DNA of 56,929 nucleotides. It comes from Oscillospiraceae bacterium. GTDB taxonomy: Bacteria > Bacillota > Clostridia > Oscillospirales > Ruminococcaceae. This document shows positions 32,375 through 41,088 of the stretch, piece by piece. A program made the translations under genes and the position numbers. The DNA lies in the NCBI GenBank assembly GCA_017541275.1, contig JAFXZM010000025.1, positions 1-56,929 on the forward strand, read 5' to 3'. How positions within the stretch are numbered: the stretch's first letter is position 1; the number at the start of each line of letters is the position of its first letter. The notes beneath the pieces were generated by a model. The model searched no databases and was not told where the DNA came from. It saw only the letters and a list, made by a program, of their open reading frames with translations.

Positions 32375-33496
32375 ATGCCGAAATCCGATTATTCTGAGAT
32401 TACGCCGGTTGATCTGCGCAATCCGTTCCGGAATCCGACCGAGGAGCCGGATTATTCGCCGGATTACCGCGAGATTGCGCCGGAGCTGACGATGCCCGGC
32501 AGCAGACTGCCGCTGTTTCCGGAGCCGACCGAACGCAAGCGCATCCGCAGATTCTTCAATATGAGCTTTCTCACGCTGATGTTCGGATTTGTAGTGACGA
32601 TGAGCATATACACCGGCCTGCACATGCTGAGCACGATGGTTCTGAAGCAGATCGACCTGCGCAGGCTCGGCGAGCTGCCGGGCAATTACATGATGATTGC
32701 AGACCGGTATATCGACGACAGCGCGATTGGTAGCGGCATCACGCTGATTGCATTTCTCTGCGGCAATCTGATTGCGTTTTCCGTCGGATGCAGACTGACG
32801 AATGTGCAGCCGCGGACGATGTTCCGGCTGCGGGAGCTGAGCTTTGTCCGGACGGGGATATATGTGCTGATCGGGCTCTGGCTGCAAATGCTGACGGGGC
32901 TGCTTTGTGAACGGCTGCTGCCGCTGCTGAAGCGTGCCGGCTTTCGCATTGCATCGCCGGGCTATGAGCTGACGGGCAGCCGCTCGCGCATTATGCTGCT
33001 GATTGTGTACTGCTGCCTGATTGCGCCGGTCACGGAGGAACTGCTGCTGCGGGGCGTCGTGCTGAAAAATCTCAGCCGCGTCAGTCAGCGGTTCGGCATA
33101 TTCATGTCCGCGTTTTTATTCGCTGTGATGCATGAAAATCTTTCGCAGTTCCTGTTTACGTTTCCGCTCGGCATCCTGCTTGGTTATATCACGGTGCGGC
33201 ATAATTCCCTGACGCCTGCGATCATCACTCACATGGCCGTCAATCTGTTTGCGGTGCTGTATTCCTATGCGGAGCACGAAATGCAGCGCTCATTTTTCCG
33301 GACGGCCGATCTGAGCTATACGCTTCTTCTTCTGCTGCTCGGCAGTGCGTCATTTGTCTATCTGATTCTGACGGAGCGGCTGCCGGATAAAACGCCGCAT
33401 CAGTCCGCACGCGGAATGCGTCTTGCGGCAGGATGTCCGCTGCTCTGGGCATTTCTGTGCATGCACGCGGCGGCTGTTGTCTATTCAATTATATAA
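32375..33496 (+). CDS. CPBP-family intramembrane metalloprotease
   Basis: A 373-residue membrane protein of the CAAX/bacteriocin-processing (Abi) family. About eight membrane segments are present. The catalytic motifs are EELLLRG (EExxxR), FAVMHEN (histidine), and a second histidine in ITHMAVN. The N-terminal 60 residues are charged and cytoplasmic (SEITPVDLRNPFRNP). The ATG at 32375 is preferred over one six bases upstream because AAAGGGG is then at a workable distance. Family members cleave prenylated or small membrane peptides, and in bacteria often give bacteriocin immunity. No bacteriocin gene was seen here. Confidence 0.88.
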   Translation: MPKSDYSEITPVDLRNPFRNPTEEPDYSPDYREIAPELTMPGSRLPLFPEPTERKRIRRFFNMSFLTLMFGFVVTMSIYTGLHMLSTMVLKQIDLRRLGELPGNYMMIADRYIDDSAIGSGITLIAFLCGNLIAFSVGCRLTNVQPRTMFRLRELSFVRTGIYVLIGLWLQMLTGLLCERLLPLLKRAGFRIASPGYELTGSRSRIMLLIVYCCLIAPVTEELLLRGVVLKNLSRVSQRFGIFMSAFLFAVMHENLSQFLFTFPLGILLGYITVRHNSLTPAIITHMAVNLFAVLYSYAEHEMQRSFFRTADLSYTLLLLLLGSASFVYLILTERLPDKTPHQSARGMRLAAGCPLLWAFLCMHAAAVVYSII

Positions 33497-33539
33497 CGGA
33501 GCAGCTTTCTCAGGCTCAATTCACAGGGAGGTGCAGAAA

Positions 33540-34349
33540 ATGGCAGACGAAACGAAATTGCCGCAGGATGCGGAGCTGCAGGAGGATGAGATCTATCATC
33601 TGGATACCCGCACGGCACTCGCAGAGCATCTGTTTACCAAGCGGGAGACCGGCTTCCGGCATGCGCCCTTCGAGCGCGAGATCGCATTCTTTGAGAGCGT
33701 GCGCTCCGGCAGCGTGGAGACCGTGAAAACATTGTTTACGCCGCTGGGCGGAGAGGGCTTCGGCACGCTCAGTCACGATCCGCTGCAAAATCTCAAATAT
33801 CATCTGGTCGTCAGCATCGCGATGATTACGCGCTTCTGCATTAACGGCGGCATGCAGCCGGAGGAGGCCTATAACCTCAGCGACGTCTATATTCTGCGCA
33901 CCGACCGCTGCGAATCGGTCAGTGAGATCAACGATGTGCATTTTGAAATGACAATCGCTTTCACGAAGCGTATGCGGCAGATCAACAGCGGAAAAATGTA
34001 TACGAAAACGATGCTGGCCGTGCTGGATTATATCAGCGACCACCTGCATGAGCGCATCCTGATCGAGGATCTGGCAGAGGCGGTTTCGCGCACGCCGCCC
34101 TATATTTCGCGGATGTTCCGCAAGGAAATGGGCATGCCGCTCAGTGAGTATATCAATCGGAAAAAGATCGAAGCAGCGGCGAATATGCTGCAATTTTCGG
34201 ATTTCTCCGCGCTGGATATCAGCAGCTATCTCGGCTTCAGCTCGCAGAGCTACTTCATCAAGCTGTTCCGGAAGCAGATCGGGCTGACACCGAAGGAATA
34301 CCGCAGCCGGTTCTATACGGTCGGGTTTATGAAGCCCAAGCCGAAATGA
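33540..34349 (+). CDS. AraC-family regulator
   Basis: A 269-residue regulator. The N-terminal 165 residues have no family I recognise; they include a helical segment (QNLKYHLVVSIAMITRFCIN) typical of regulators with a YesN-like domain. The C-terminal 100 residues carry both AraC helix-turn-helix units (LIEDLAEAVSRTPPYISRMF and DISSYLGFSSQSYFIKLFRK). GGGAGGTG precedes the ATG. It lies 142 bp upstream of the dockerin/GH16 gene on the same strand; the gap has no good promoter boxes, so activation by this regulator is plausible. Confidence 0.9.
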   Translation: MADETKLPQDAELQEDEIYHLDTRTALAEHLFTKRETGFRHAPFEREIAFFESVRSGSVETVKTLFTPLGGEGFGTLSHDPLQNLKYHLVVSIAMITRFCINGGMQPEEAYNLSDVYILRTDRCESVSEINDVHFEMTIAFTKRMRQINSGKMYTKTMLAVLDYISDHLHERILIEDLAEAVSRTPPYISRMFRKEMGMPLSEYINRKKIEAAANMLQFSDFSALDISSYLGFSSQSYFIKLFRKQIGLTPKEYRSRFYTVGFMKPKPK

Positions 34350-34491
34350 GGTTATGATTTTTTTATTTTGCGGGGAATTTTGCTAGAATCTCCGAGGGCG
34401 TCTGTGGCATAATGGAAACAGGAAGTAACCCGCAGGGGAAGCGGGAACGAAATGAACAAAACAGAAACGCGAAACAAGGGGAGATTATACC

Positions 34492-36336
34492 ATGAAAAAA
34501 AGAACGCTCCGCAGATCTGCTGCGCTGATTTCCGCAGCAGCAATCGGCCTCGGCGCATTGCATCTCGGTGCATTTGCAGCCGTCAAAACCGATGTGAATT
34601 CGGACGGCAGCGCCGATAAGCAGGATGTGACCGCGCTGGTCGCTGCTCTGCTCGGCGGAAACATGCCGCAGGGCTCCGATGTCAACGGCGACGGCAGGGT
34701 CAATGCCGCTGACCTGACAATCCTCAAGCATGAGCTGCTCTATCCGAAGCAGGAGACCGGCAAAGAGCCGAGGCTTCCTGCAACCATGTATTCCAACTTT
34801 CGCTCCGGCGATGCAGGCGACTTCTTCGCATCCGACGGCTGGTGCAACGGCAGACCGTTTGACTGCTACTGGACCAAGGACAATGCTGCGATCAAAAACA
34901 ATCTGCTTGAACTCCGCGTTGATGCAAAGGATGATAAGCATAACGACATCTACGGCGAAGATTACGAAACCCACGAAAGATGGTATCCGAATTATTCCGG
35001 CGGCGAATTCCGCACCGAGAGGTACTACAGCTATGGCTACTATGAGACTTCGATGAAGGCGATCAAGAATGACGGCGTTGTGTCCTCGTTCTTCACCTAC
35101 ACCGGCCCGTCCGATGTCATCAACGGACAGAAGAATCCTTGGGACGAGATCGACATTGAGATTCTCGGCAAGGACACCACAAAGATGCAGGTCAATTACT
35201 ATGTGAACGGTGAGGGCGGCCATGAAGGAATGGTCGATCTCGGATTCGATGCATCGGAAGGCTACCACACCTACGGCTTCGACTGGCAGCCGGATCATAT
35301 CACATGGTATGTAGACGGCAAACAGGTTTCCTGGTATGATACGAAAGCCGGCAAGCAGCGCGACGGCTACTACAAAGACAAGGACGGCGACCTGCCGAAG
35401 ACCGCGAGCAAGATCATGATGAACGCATGGCCGGGACGCGGTGTTGATGACTGGCTCAAGCCGTTCAACGGCAATCTGGGTCTGGTCGCGAGCTATGAGT
35501 GGGTCACCTATCATAAAGCAGATAACGCAGACGATCCGCATACGCTGGATGAGCTTGAGGAAATCGCAAAGCAGCAGGGTTCGCACGGCGATCCCGATCC
35601 GGGCAATAACAACGGCATGAACGCAAATGCGACGATGGTTTCCAACTTCTCCGCAGGTCAGGCCGGCGACTTCTTCGCCTCCGCAGGCTGGACAAACGGC
35701 AAGCCGTTTGACTGCTACTGGGATAAGCAGAATGCGGCAATCCGAAATAATCTGCTGGAACTCAGCATTGATGTGAACCGTGATCGCTCTATCACCGCAG
35801 ATATCTATGAGAACGGTGTTAAGACCGGCACATGGTATCCGGGCTATTCCGGCGGTGAGTTCCGCACCAACAATTTCTATCACTACGGCTACTACGAGAC
35901 CTCGATGAAGGCAATCAAGAATGACGGCGTTGTGTCCTCGTTCTTCACCTACACCGGCCCGTCCGATGTTGTCAACGGCCAGAAAAACCCGTGGGACGAG
36001 ATCGACATCGAGATCCTCGGCAAGGACACCACAAAGGTGCAGCTCAACTACTACCGCAACGGCACCGGCGGCCACGAGAAGATGATCGACCTCGGGTTTG
36101 ATTCCTCTGAGGATTTCCACAGATACGGCTTTGACTGGCAGCGCGATCATATCACATGGTATGTGGACGGCAAGGAAGTCTGGACTATGTGGGGCGATGT
36201 GCCTGTCACACCGAGCAAGATCATGATGAACGCATGGCCGGGACGCACCGTTGATGACTGGCTCAAGCCGTTCAACGGCCGTACCGGACTGACAGCTTAC
36301 TACCAGTGGGTCACCTATAATCAGGGCGGCCGCTGA
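34492..36336 (+). CDS. Cellulosomal lichenase with N-terminal dockerin and two GH16 domains
   Basis: A 614-residue secreted enzyme. After a signal peptide (1-29) comes a dockerin (31-85, [12 protein letters not shown] and [14 protein letters not shown]), then two GH16 beta-1,3-1,4-glucanase domains (about 97-350 and 381-612) linked by a short Asp/Pro/Gly/Asn region. Each has the catalytic motif [10 protein letters not shown] (first Glu at residues 219 and 503) and PFDCYW, HDITWYVDG-like and MMNAWPG segments. Such enzymes cut mixed-linkage beta-glucan. The domains are close copies, with 56 identical bases (35062-35117 and 35914-35969), so the duplication is recent or kept alike by recombination. 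The first copy carries an insertion (residues around 284-302) absent from the second. Confidence 0.97.
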   Translation: MKKRTLRRSAALISAAAIGLGALHLGAFAAVKTDVNSDGSADKQDVTALVAALLGGNMPQGSDVNGDGRVNAADLTILKHELLYPKQETGKEPRLPATMYSNFRSGDAGDFFASDGWCNGRPFDCYWTKDNAAIKNNLLELRVDAKDDKHNDIYGEDYETHERWYPNYSGGEFRTERYYSYGYYETSMKAIKNDGVVSSFFTYTGPSDVINGQKNPWDEIDIEILGKDTTKMQVNYYVNGEGGHEGMVDLGFDASEGYHTYGFDWQPDHITWYVDGKQVSWYDTKAGKQRDGYYKDKDGDLPKTASKIMMNAWPGRGVDDWLKPFNGNLGLVASYEWVTYHKADNADDPHTLDELEEIAKQQGSHGDPDPGNNNGMNANATMVSNFSAGQAGDFFASAGWTNGKPFDCYWDKQNAAIRNNLLELSIDVNRDRSITADIYENGVKTGTWYPGYSGGEFRTNNFYHYGYYETSMKAIKNDGVVSSFFTYTGPSDVVNGQKNPWDEIDIEILGKDTTKVQLNYYRNGTGGHEKMIDLGFDSSEDFHRYGFDWQRDHITWYVDGKEVWTMWGDVPVTPSKIMMNAWPGRTVDDWLKPFNGRTGLTAYYQWVTYNQGGR

Positions 36337-36379
36337 TCCCTCCCGCGAAAAGTGTTTGAATAAGTTTACCTCCCTCTCA

Positions 36380-36416
36380 CCCTGCGGTCATTCCGGATCG
36401 CAGGGGAATTTTTTTA
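36380..36416 (+). terminator. Rho-independent terminator after GH16 gene
   Basis: CCCTGCG (36380-36386) pairs with CGCAGGG (36399-36405), followed by GAA and eight T residues. Confidence 0.88.
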
Positions 36417-36433
36417 CTGTTTCTATGCATAAA

Positions 36434-36475
36434 AAACCGCGGAACGGAAAACATCAGCTTTCCGTTCCGCGGTTT
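36434..36475 (-). terminator. Terminator of minus-strand operon
   Basis: A perfect 17-bp stem (36434-36450 with 36459-36475) and 8-nt loop; on the minus strand it ends in a T-run. It lies just behind the unknown gene at 36489. Confidence 0.9.
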
Positions 36476-36488
36476 GTGCATCAGCGCA

Positions 36489-36851
36489 TCAACGCATCAG
36501 CGCGTCGAGCTCTGTCAGCGTCAGACGGCGAACAAGCGCGTCGGTATCGTTATCGTCAATGACATAGCCGCCGATGCCGAGCCGCCGCATGGCCGTAAAG
36601 AAATCGGTATCGCCGATCACGTCGCCCTTGGTGCGGCTGTAGAGCAGCAGCCGCCATTCCGAAACAGTCTGTCCGTCCGACTGAAAGCGGTTCTGCGGCG
36701 CCTTGGGCAGAATCGTATCAACCCCCTCATTCAGCGCGAATACGCCGAAGGTTACACCGTCGGGGCGAATATAAAAGCGCGGTGACGCGACATATGCGTC
36801 ATCCCAGTTTGCATTTGCGCTGCCGGTCGTGTAAATATCCGTATGGCTCAT
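36489..36851 (-). CDS. Hypothetical protein
   Basis: A 120-residue soluble protein that I do not recognise. It starts MSHTDIYTTGSANANWDD and contains a possible beta-rich core (FYIRPDGVTFGVFALNEGV) and a helical C-terminus rich in Asp and Leu. No signal peptide or membrane segment is visible. AGGAGG precedes the ATG, 19 bp after the nitroreductase gene, and a strong terminator follows, so it is a genuine last gene of the operon. Its function cannot be inferred from sequence alone. Confidence 0.8.
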   Translation of the reverse strand: MSHTDIYTTGSANANWDDAYVASPRFYIRPDGVTFGVFALNEGVDTILPKAPQNRFQSDGQTVSEWRLLLYSRTKGDVIGDTDFFTAMRRLGIGGYVIDDNDTDALVRRLTLTELDALMR

Positions 36852-36870
36852 CGTTTAACCTCCTGCTGCT

Positions 36871-37395
36871 TCAGATCTGATTCAGACGGTTTTCTTTTCG
36901 CGGCGGCGCAGCGGGGAGCTCCTCTGCGGGATAGCCGAGGATGCAGTGGCCGATGCCCTCCCATTCGCCTTCGATGCCGAGCTGTGTGAGCAGAGCCTTT
37001 CCCGCATCCGAATCGAATTCCTCTTTTGCGCGGTGAATCCAGCAGCTTCCGAGGCCGAGCGCATGTGCCGCAAGCATGAGATTCCCCATGACGAGGCTGC
37101 CGTCATAGATTCCGGTCGGGCATTCCTTGTCCGCGAGTACGATCATGAGCGCAGGTGCACCGTAAAACGGGTCAAAGCCCTCCGCCCAGCCGCCGATCAT
37201 CCGGTTCTGCTCGGAGAGGCGGTCACGGAGCTGCGGGTCGGTGACGGTGATGATGCGTGCAGCCTGCCGGTTCCGGCCGCTTGCCGCATACAGTCCGGCC
37301 TCCGCGATCTGATCGAGCAGCGTCTGCGGCACCGCATCGGGGCGGAAGGCACGGCAGCTTCGGCGCTGCTTCATGGCTTCGATGATTTCATTCAT
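36871..37395 (-). CDS. Nitroreductase-family flavoprotein
   Basis: A 174-residue FMN-dependent oxidoreductase. The N-terminal RRSCRAFRPDAVP and AAGLYAASGRNRQ segments contact the phosphate of FMN, and GLGSCWIHRAKEEF with GHCILGYPAEE is typical of the C-terminal half. It is the short type, acting as a homodimer. It overlaps the phosphoesterase gene by 8 bp. Physiological substrate is unknown, as is usual in this family. Confidence 0.92.
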   Translation of the reverse strand: MNEIIEAMKQRRSCRAFRPDAVPQTLLDQIAEAGLYAASGRNRQAARIITVTDPQLRDRLSEQNRMIGGWAEGFDPFYGAPALMIVLADKECPTGIYDGSLVMGNLMLAAHALGLGSCWIHRAKEEFDSDAGKALLTQLGIEGEWEGIGHCILGYPAEELPAAPPRKENRLNQI

Positions 37396-37978
37396 TTGGG
37401 ATCCCTCCTAAGCGATTTGATTCCGGTATATCTGTACCGATTTTCCATGAATAATAGGACTGCATATTCAAATCTTTCCACGTAAATACGCTATTTTCGA
37501 GAATGATATAGCTGTGGGCGGACTGCTCCTTGGGAATCGACACGGAGCCGGGGTTCAGCACCGTGACCTCACCTGCGCGGCGGCAGACCGGCACATGCGT
37601 ATGCCCGTGCAGAAGAATATCGCCGCTGTGCAGAGGCGGAAGCGCATCCGCGTGAAAATGATGGCCGTGTGTCGCAAAGATCAGCGTGTTCCCTTCGGTC
37701 AGCAGCGCATATTCCGCCATGACCGGAAAATCCAGCACCATCTGATCGACCTCGGTATCGCAGTTTCCGCGGACACAGAGAATATTCTGTGCAAGCGGAT
37801 TCAGCATGGCAATGACAGCCTTGGGATCATAGCCGTCCGGCAGGTCGTTGCGCGGGCCGTGATAGAGGATATCTCCCAGCAGCAGCAAGCGGTCGGCATG
37901 CTCTGCGCGAAAGCAGCCGAGCATGGTTTTGCAGTAAAATGCAGAGCCGTGAATGTCTGATGCGATCATCCATTTCAT
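37388..37978 (-). CDS. YfcE/MJ0936-type metallophosphoesterase
   Basis: A 196-residue phosphodiesterase with the five calcineurin-like metal motifs: SDIHGS, GDILYHGPRND, GNCD, THGHHF and HGHTHVP. The ATG at 37978 (MKWMIASDIHGS) follows AAAGGAG; a longer frame starting at 38002 overlaps the previous gene. Family members hydrolyse phosphodiester bonds with Mn or Mg; natural substrates are mostly unknown. It is the second gene of the patatin operon. Confidence 0.93.
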   Translation of the reverse strand: MKWMIASDIHGSAFYCKTMLGCFRAEHADRLLLLGDILYHGPRNDLPDGYDPKAVIAMLNPLAQNILCVRGNCDTEVDQMVLDFPVMAEYALLTEGNTLIFATHGHHFHADALPPLHSGDILLHGHTHVPVCRRAGEVTVLNPGSVSIPKEQSAHSYIILENSVFTWKDLNMQSYYSWKIGTDIPESNRLGGIPNE

Positions 37979-37994
37979 GCGGCATGCTCTCCTT

Positions 37995-38933
37995 TCAGCC
38001 ATTCAGATAATCCAGCAGCGCGGGCAGCGCCGCCTTTGCATCGTGATATCCCAGATAATACAGCGCACCGAGCTTTTCCATGTCCGGCTCCAGCCGCATC
38101 ACATTGACCGGCTGTGACGGTGCGATCACGGCGATGCGTCCTGCATTCTCCAAACGCTCCAGCTCAGCACATTCGCGGTTATACCGTTCATCGGCATGCA
38201 GAAGCTGCTCGCGAAAGGCCGGGTATGCAAGGTAGAGTGATTCCTTTCGGAGCAGGCCGCCGGCAGCGGGCCTGACTTGCTTGCGGAAGCTGCGCTGCCG
38301 TGTCCGGATGACAACGATCTTTTCAAAGCCCTGATCGAGCGCCCACTGATACGGAATATTGACGGCACAGCCGCCGTCGAGACAGGGCTGCTGCCGGATC
38401 ATCACCGGGCGTGAGATATACGGCATGGAGGCGGAGGCACGCACGGCCTGAAAAATACTGGTGCAGGAATCCTTGCCGATGAATTCCGGCAAACCGGTAT
38501 TGAGGTTTGTGACGACCGCATAATAGCTGCGGCGTCTGTCCGAAAAGCGCTGCTGATCGAAGGCCGGAACGCCGTCCAGATGCCCGAAAACGAAATCGAA
38601 GCCGATGAGGCCGCGGTTTCTCCGCAGGGCGCGCAGGCCGACATAATGATGATCGTGCCGGTAGCGGAGATTGATGCGTGCGGAGCGTCCGATCTGCCCG
38701 GCGACATAGTTCATGCCGTTGAGGGCACCGGCCGAAACACCGACAGTACACTGAAAATTCAAGCCGGCCTCCATAAGCACATCAAGCACGCCGGAGGTAT
38801 AAAGGCCGCGGAAGGCGCCGCCCTCCAGAATGATGCAGCCCTCCGTAATGCTGTCACCGGCGCGGCCGGAGGGGAGTGCCTTCAGGCCGGAATAGAAAGC
38901 GATCATCCGCTTGACGGGGAATGAAATTGCCAT
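37995..38933 (-). CDS. Patatin-like phospholipase
   Basis: A 312-residue serine hydrolase of the patatin fold. The oxyanion loop GGAFRG, the nucleophile motif GVSAG and the catalytic-dyad aspartate in DGGCAVNIP are all visible. There is no signal peptide, so it probably acts on membrane lipids from the cytoplasm, like RssA/YjjU homologues. AGAGG precedes the ATG. First of four tightly spaced minus-strand genes (patatin, phosphoesterase, nitroreductase, unknown). Confidence 0.92.
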   Translation of the reverse strand: MAISFPVKRMIAFYSGLKALPSGRAGDSITEGCIILEGGAFRGLYTSGVLDVLMEAGLNFQCTVGVSAGALNGMNYVAGQIGRSARINLRYRHDHHYVGLRALRRNRGLIGFDFVFGHLDGVPAFDQQRFSDRRRSYYAVVTNLNTGLPEFIGKDSCTSIFQAVRASASMPYISRPVMIRQQPCLDGGCAVNIPYQWALDQGFEKIVVIRTRQRSFRKQVRPAAGGLLRKESLYLAYPAFREQLLHADERYNRECAELERLENAGRIAVIAPSQPVNVMRLEPDMEKLGALYYLGYHDAKAALPALLDYLNG

Positions 38934-38961
38934 GAGTAAGCCTCTTTATCTGTAATATTTC

Positions 38962-38978
38962 AGCGGCGTACTGCCGCT
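38962..38978 (-). terminator. Small hairpin overlapping the XRE gene stop
   Basis: AGCGGC (38962-38967) pairs with GCCGCT (38973-38978) with a 5-nt loop. The tail on the minus strand is AT-rich but without a real T-run, so termination is uncertain. Confidence 0.4.
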
Positions 38979-39643
38979 CAGGATTTCTTTTGCTTATCCC
39001 GGTTCGGGCGCAGTCTTGACCAGAGAATGATGATGAGCTGTGCGGGAATCCCGATCAGAAACAGCTTCCAGATGCGGTACTGATACAGGGTGAGGAACAG
39101 CGCGCCGAGCAGAGACCAGAGCAGCACGGAAATAATAATATAATTATGGCGCGAGTTGAACCAGATCGAATTGAATACCAGACAGACGACTTCCATCACG
39201 GGCAGCGCATACAGGAAAAGAAATGAGCCGTAGCGCAGCTCCGGAACTGCGGCATCGAGAATGACAAAGATCATCGAGGCGATGAGCCAGACCAGCAGTG
39301 CTGCCATACCCGCGATGATAAGGCGGTTATGTTTTTTGCTGTGTCCCTGCGGTTCATTCGGCAGCGAATCTTCCTCCGATTGCAATGCCGGTGCTGTTGT
39401 TTGCTGTGCCGCCTGCTTTTCCGATTGCTGTTCCGGAGTCAGCAGCAGGTCGTCAATCAGGATGCCGTAAAAATCGGCAAGCTGCTTCATAACTGCGAGA
39501 TCGGGGAGCGATTCGCCGCGCTCCCATTTGGAAACGGCTTTGTCGGAATAGTGGAGCTGCTCTGCAAGCTGTGCCTGCGTAAGCTGACGCGCCTTGCGCA
39601 GTGCCGCGAGATTGCCCGCAACGGTCTGTTTCCAGTCATCCAT
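38978..39643 (-). CDS. XRE-family regulator with membrane domain
   Basis: A 221-residue protein. Residues 1-70 form a Cro/CI helix-turn-helix (LTQAQLAEQLHYSDKAVSKW). A polar linker rich in Gln and Glu follows, then four hydrophobic segments (about 108-130, 138-158, 166-187 and 192-208) and a basic tail. HTH proteins with a membrane half are common in Firmicutes and may sense the membrane state or cell-wall stress; the signal is unknown. Its promoter is nearly the same as that of the two-component operon at 28.5 kb. Confidence 0.88.
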   Translation of the reverse strand: MDDWKQTVAGNLAALRKARQLTQAQLAEQLHYSDKAVSKWERGESLPDLAVMKQLADFYGILIDDLLLTPEQQSEKQAAQQTTAPALQSEEDSLPNEPQGHSKKHNRLIIAGMAALLVWLIASMIFVILDAAVPELRYGSFLFLYALPVMEVVCLVFNSIWFNSRHNYIIISVLLWSLLGALFLTLYQYRIWKLFLIGIPAQLIIILWSRLRPNRDKQKKS

Positions 39644-39676
39644 ATTACCGCCTCCTGTTCAGTCAGATTCAATGTA

Positions 39677-39705
39677 ATTATAACATAATATGCGGAAAAG
39701 TGCAA
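39677..39705 (-). promoter_or_regulatory. Promoter of XRE membrane gene, copy of the 28.5-kb promoter
   Basis: On the minus strand TTGCAC (39705-39700), 17-bp spacer and TATAAT (39682-39677). The spacer and the bases before -35 (CTCC, then ATTGCACTTTT) are almost identical to the duplicated promoter at 28.39 and 28.49 kb. Confidence 0.88.
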
Positions 39706-39735
39706 TAGGAGCAAGAAAAATGGGAGTGGCTGATC

Positions 39736-39940
39736 GGGGATTTTCAGATCGTAACCGGCGATGTCAAATAAAAGTTTTTGGTACGTCAGCTTTGCTGGCG
39801 TTCGCTTTCTTCAAAAGCTCGCGGAGTCCAGAGGCAGCGCCTCTGGTCGAGGGTTTGCCTGCAAACCGAGGGTTTGCCTGCAAACCCGTGAGCAGGCATC
39901 GAAACACTCCAATCGTTCAAAAGCGCGAAAAAAGGAGGGA
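39736..39940 (+). repeat. Composite intergenic repeat
   Basis: Block A (39736-39761) and block B (39900-39940) recur at 7.2 kb. Between them are a perfect hairpin with 8-bp arms CCAGAGGC/GCCTCTGG (39828-39846) and two exact 19-bp tandem units (39848-39866 and 39867-39885), each of which can fold by GGTTTGC/GCAAACC. The structure resembles a mobile-type intergenic repeat; only two relatives are in the window. Confidence 0.6.
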
Positions 39941-40073
39941 GAGAAAACAAGAGCTTTCTCTCGTTCATTACAAAAAAATATACCGCTCTTGTACAGACTG
40001 ATATTCAAACAATGAACCCCGCGATTTAGCCGCTCCCAATAGAAACCAATCACCATTCACGTGAAAGAAAACG

Positions 40074-40101
40074 GAGGGCACCGCAAGATTGCAGTGCCCT
40101 C
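40074..40101 (-). terminator. Terminator after cohesin-like lipoprotein gene
   Basis: Arms GAGGGCAC (40074-40081) and GTGCCCTC (40094-40101), with three more pairs inside, followed on the minus strand by CGTTTTCTTTC. Confidence 0.8.
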
Positions 40102-40131
40102 ATCATCTTGTCAGTTCATGCTCCGGAACCG

Positions 40132-41088
40132 TTATGCCTCATCGTCGATCGTGCGGGCGGTCAGGCTTGCAAAGGAGGCAAGATCCTTTCCGGCGCCGGA
40201 TTTCTTGATCGTGATGACGTTGCTGTCGTAACGGATCATCAGACGGAATGCAACAATACCGGTGTTGTTGTCGATTTTCACTTTCAGCTTTGCGGTTTCG
40301 CCCGGCTTTGCGGAGATTGTGTCGATTGTCAGCGTGACATTGTCGCTGAGGGTGATATTCTGCTCCGGCTCGTCCATATTGACGCAGACAAAGCCCGGAT
40401 TCGTGTCGATGGTGCCGAGACCCTTGCCTTCGAAGTCGCTGATATCGACCAGCGTAAACTCGATCGGGTACACGCCTTTGGGTGCATCATCGGCGATCTC
40501 AAGCTGATATTCGAGCAGGTCGCCGTCAAAGACAAAGTCCTTCCGCTCGGAGATATCCAGCCACAATGCCATATAGTTGCGGAATTTCGGCGTATAGGTC
40601 GGCTCCTCATACTTGGAGGCCAGCGTCGTGCCGGTATACAGCTCTGTTGCCGGGCTGCCGCCCTCCTGCGTCACGGTCGTGCCGTTGATATCGGTTTTCG
40701 GAACGTAGATCGTGCCGTCGTCGCCGCGCAGTGTGGTAACGATCGCATTTGCAGCATCCTCATCGTTATTAACGCTGATGTTGTCATTGAAGTTCAGAAC
40801 CCAGTTCTGCTGACCGTTGCTGTCGGTCACGATGTACTTTTCTGCAACTTCCAGTCCGGCGTTATTGCTGCCGCTGTCTTCGCTGCTGTTTTCGCTGTTG
40901 TCGGATTTGGAATCAGCGGCGCTGCTGTCTCCCTCGCTGCTGTTGTCCGCATTGGATTCTGCGGCGCTGCTTTCGCCGCTGACCTCAGTCTCTCCTGTAC
41001 TGCTGCTGTTATTTTTTCCGCACGCAAATGCAGGAATCATCATGGTGCATGCAAGCAGCAGAGCTGCTGTTCGTTTCAGATTGTTCAT
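40132..41088 (-). CDS. Lipoprotein with Ser/Asp-rich linker and C-terminal cohesin-like segment
   Basis: A 318-residue exported lipoprotein. The ATG at 41088 follows GGAGGGC, and the signal peptide ends in a lipobox (IPAFAC). A long low-complexity linker of Ser, Asp, Asn and Glu comes next (about 25-80). A beta-rich region follows (about 90-250, KYIVTDSNGQQNWVLNFND to TIDTNPGFVCVN). The last 65 residues, from VTLTIDTISAKPGETAKLKV through NTGIVAFRLMIRYDSNVITIK, look like the first strands of a cohesin, but the protein ends where a full domain would still need about 70 residues. A terminator follows at once, so this is the genuine end in this genome. The cohesin link is a pattern inference. Confidence 0.75.
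   Translation of the reverse strand: MNNLKRTAALLLACTMMIPAFACGKNNSSSTGETEVSGESSAAESNADNSSEGDSSAADSKSDNSENSSEDSGSNNAGLEVAEKYIVTDSNGQQNWVLNFNDNISVNNDEDAANAIVTTLRGDDGTIYVPKTDINGTTVTQEGGSPATELYTGTTLASKYEEPTYTPKFRNYMALWLDISERKDFVFDGDLLEYQLEIADDAPKGVYPIEFTLVDISDFEGKGLGTIDTNPGFVCVNMDEPEQNITLSDNVTLTIDTISAKPGETAKLKVKIDNNTGIVAFRLMIRYDSNVITIKKSGAGKDLASFASLTARTIDDEA

Larger units (their letters stand above)
39644..40131. other. Non-coding gap with promoter, repeats and terminator
   Basis: This 488-bp gap holds the XRE promoter (right after 39643), repeat block A (39736-39761), a 19-bp perfect hairpin, a two-unit 19-bp tandem repeat, repeat block B (39900-39940), and the terminator of the lipoprotein gene. 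Short open frames here are not convincing as genes. Confidence 0.6.

Noticed and set aside
32375-33496. Bacteriocin immunity locus around the CPBP protease
   Set aside because: No bacteriocin precursor, leader peptide or dedicated exporter is adjacent; the gene is flanked by bioY and an AraC regulator.
39848-39885. Two 19-bp units as the start of a CRISPR array
   Set aside because: The two units are directly adjacent with no spacer, and no cas gene is present.
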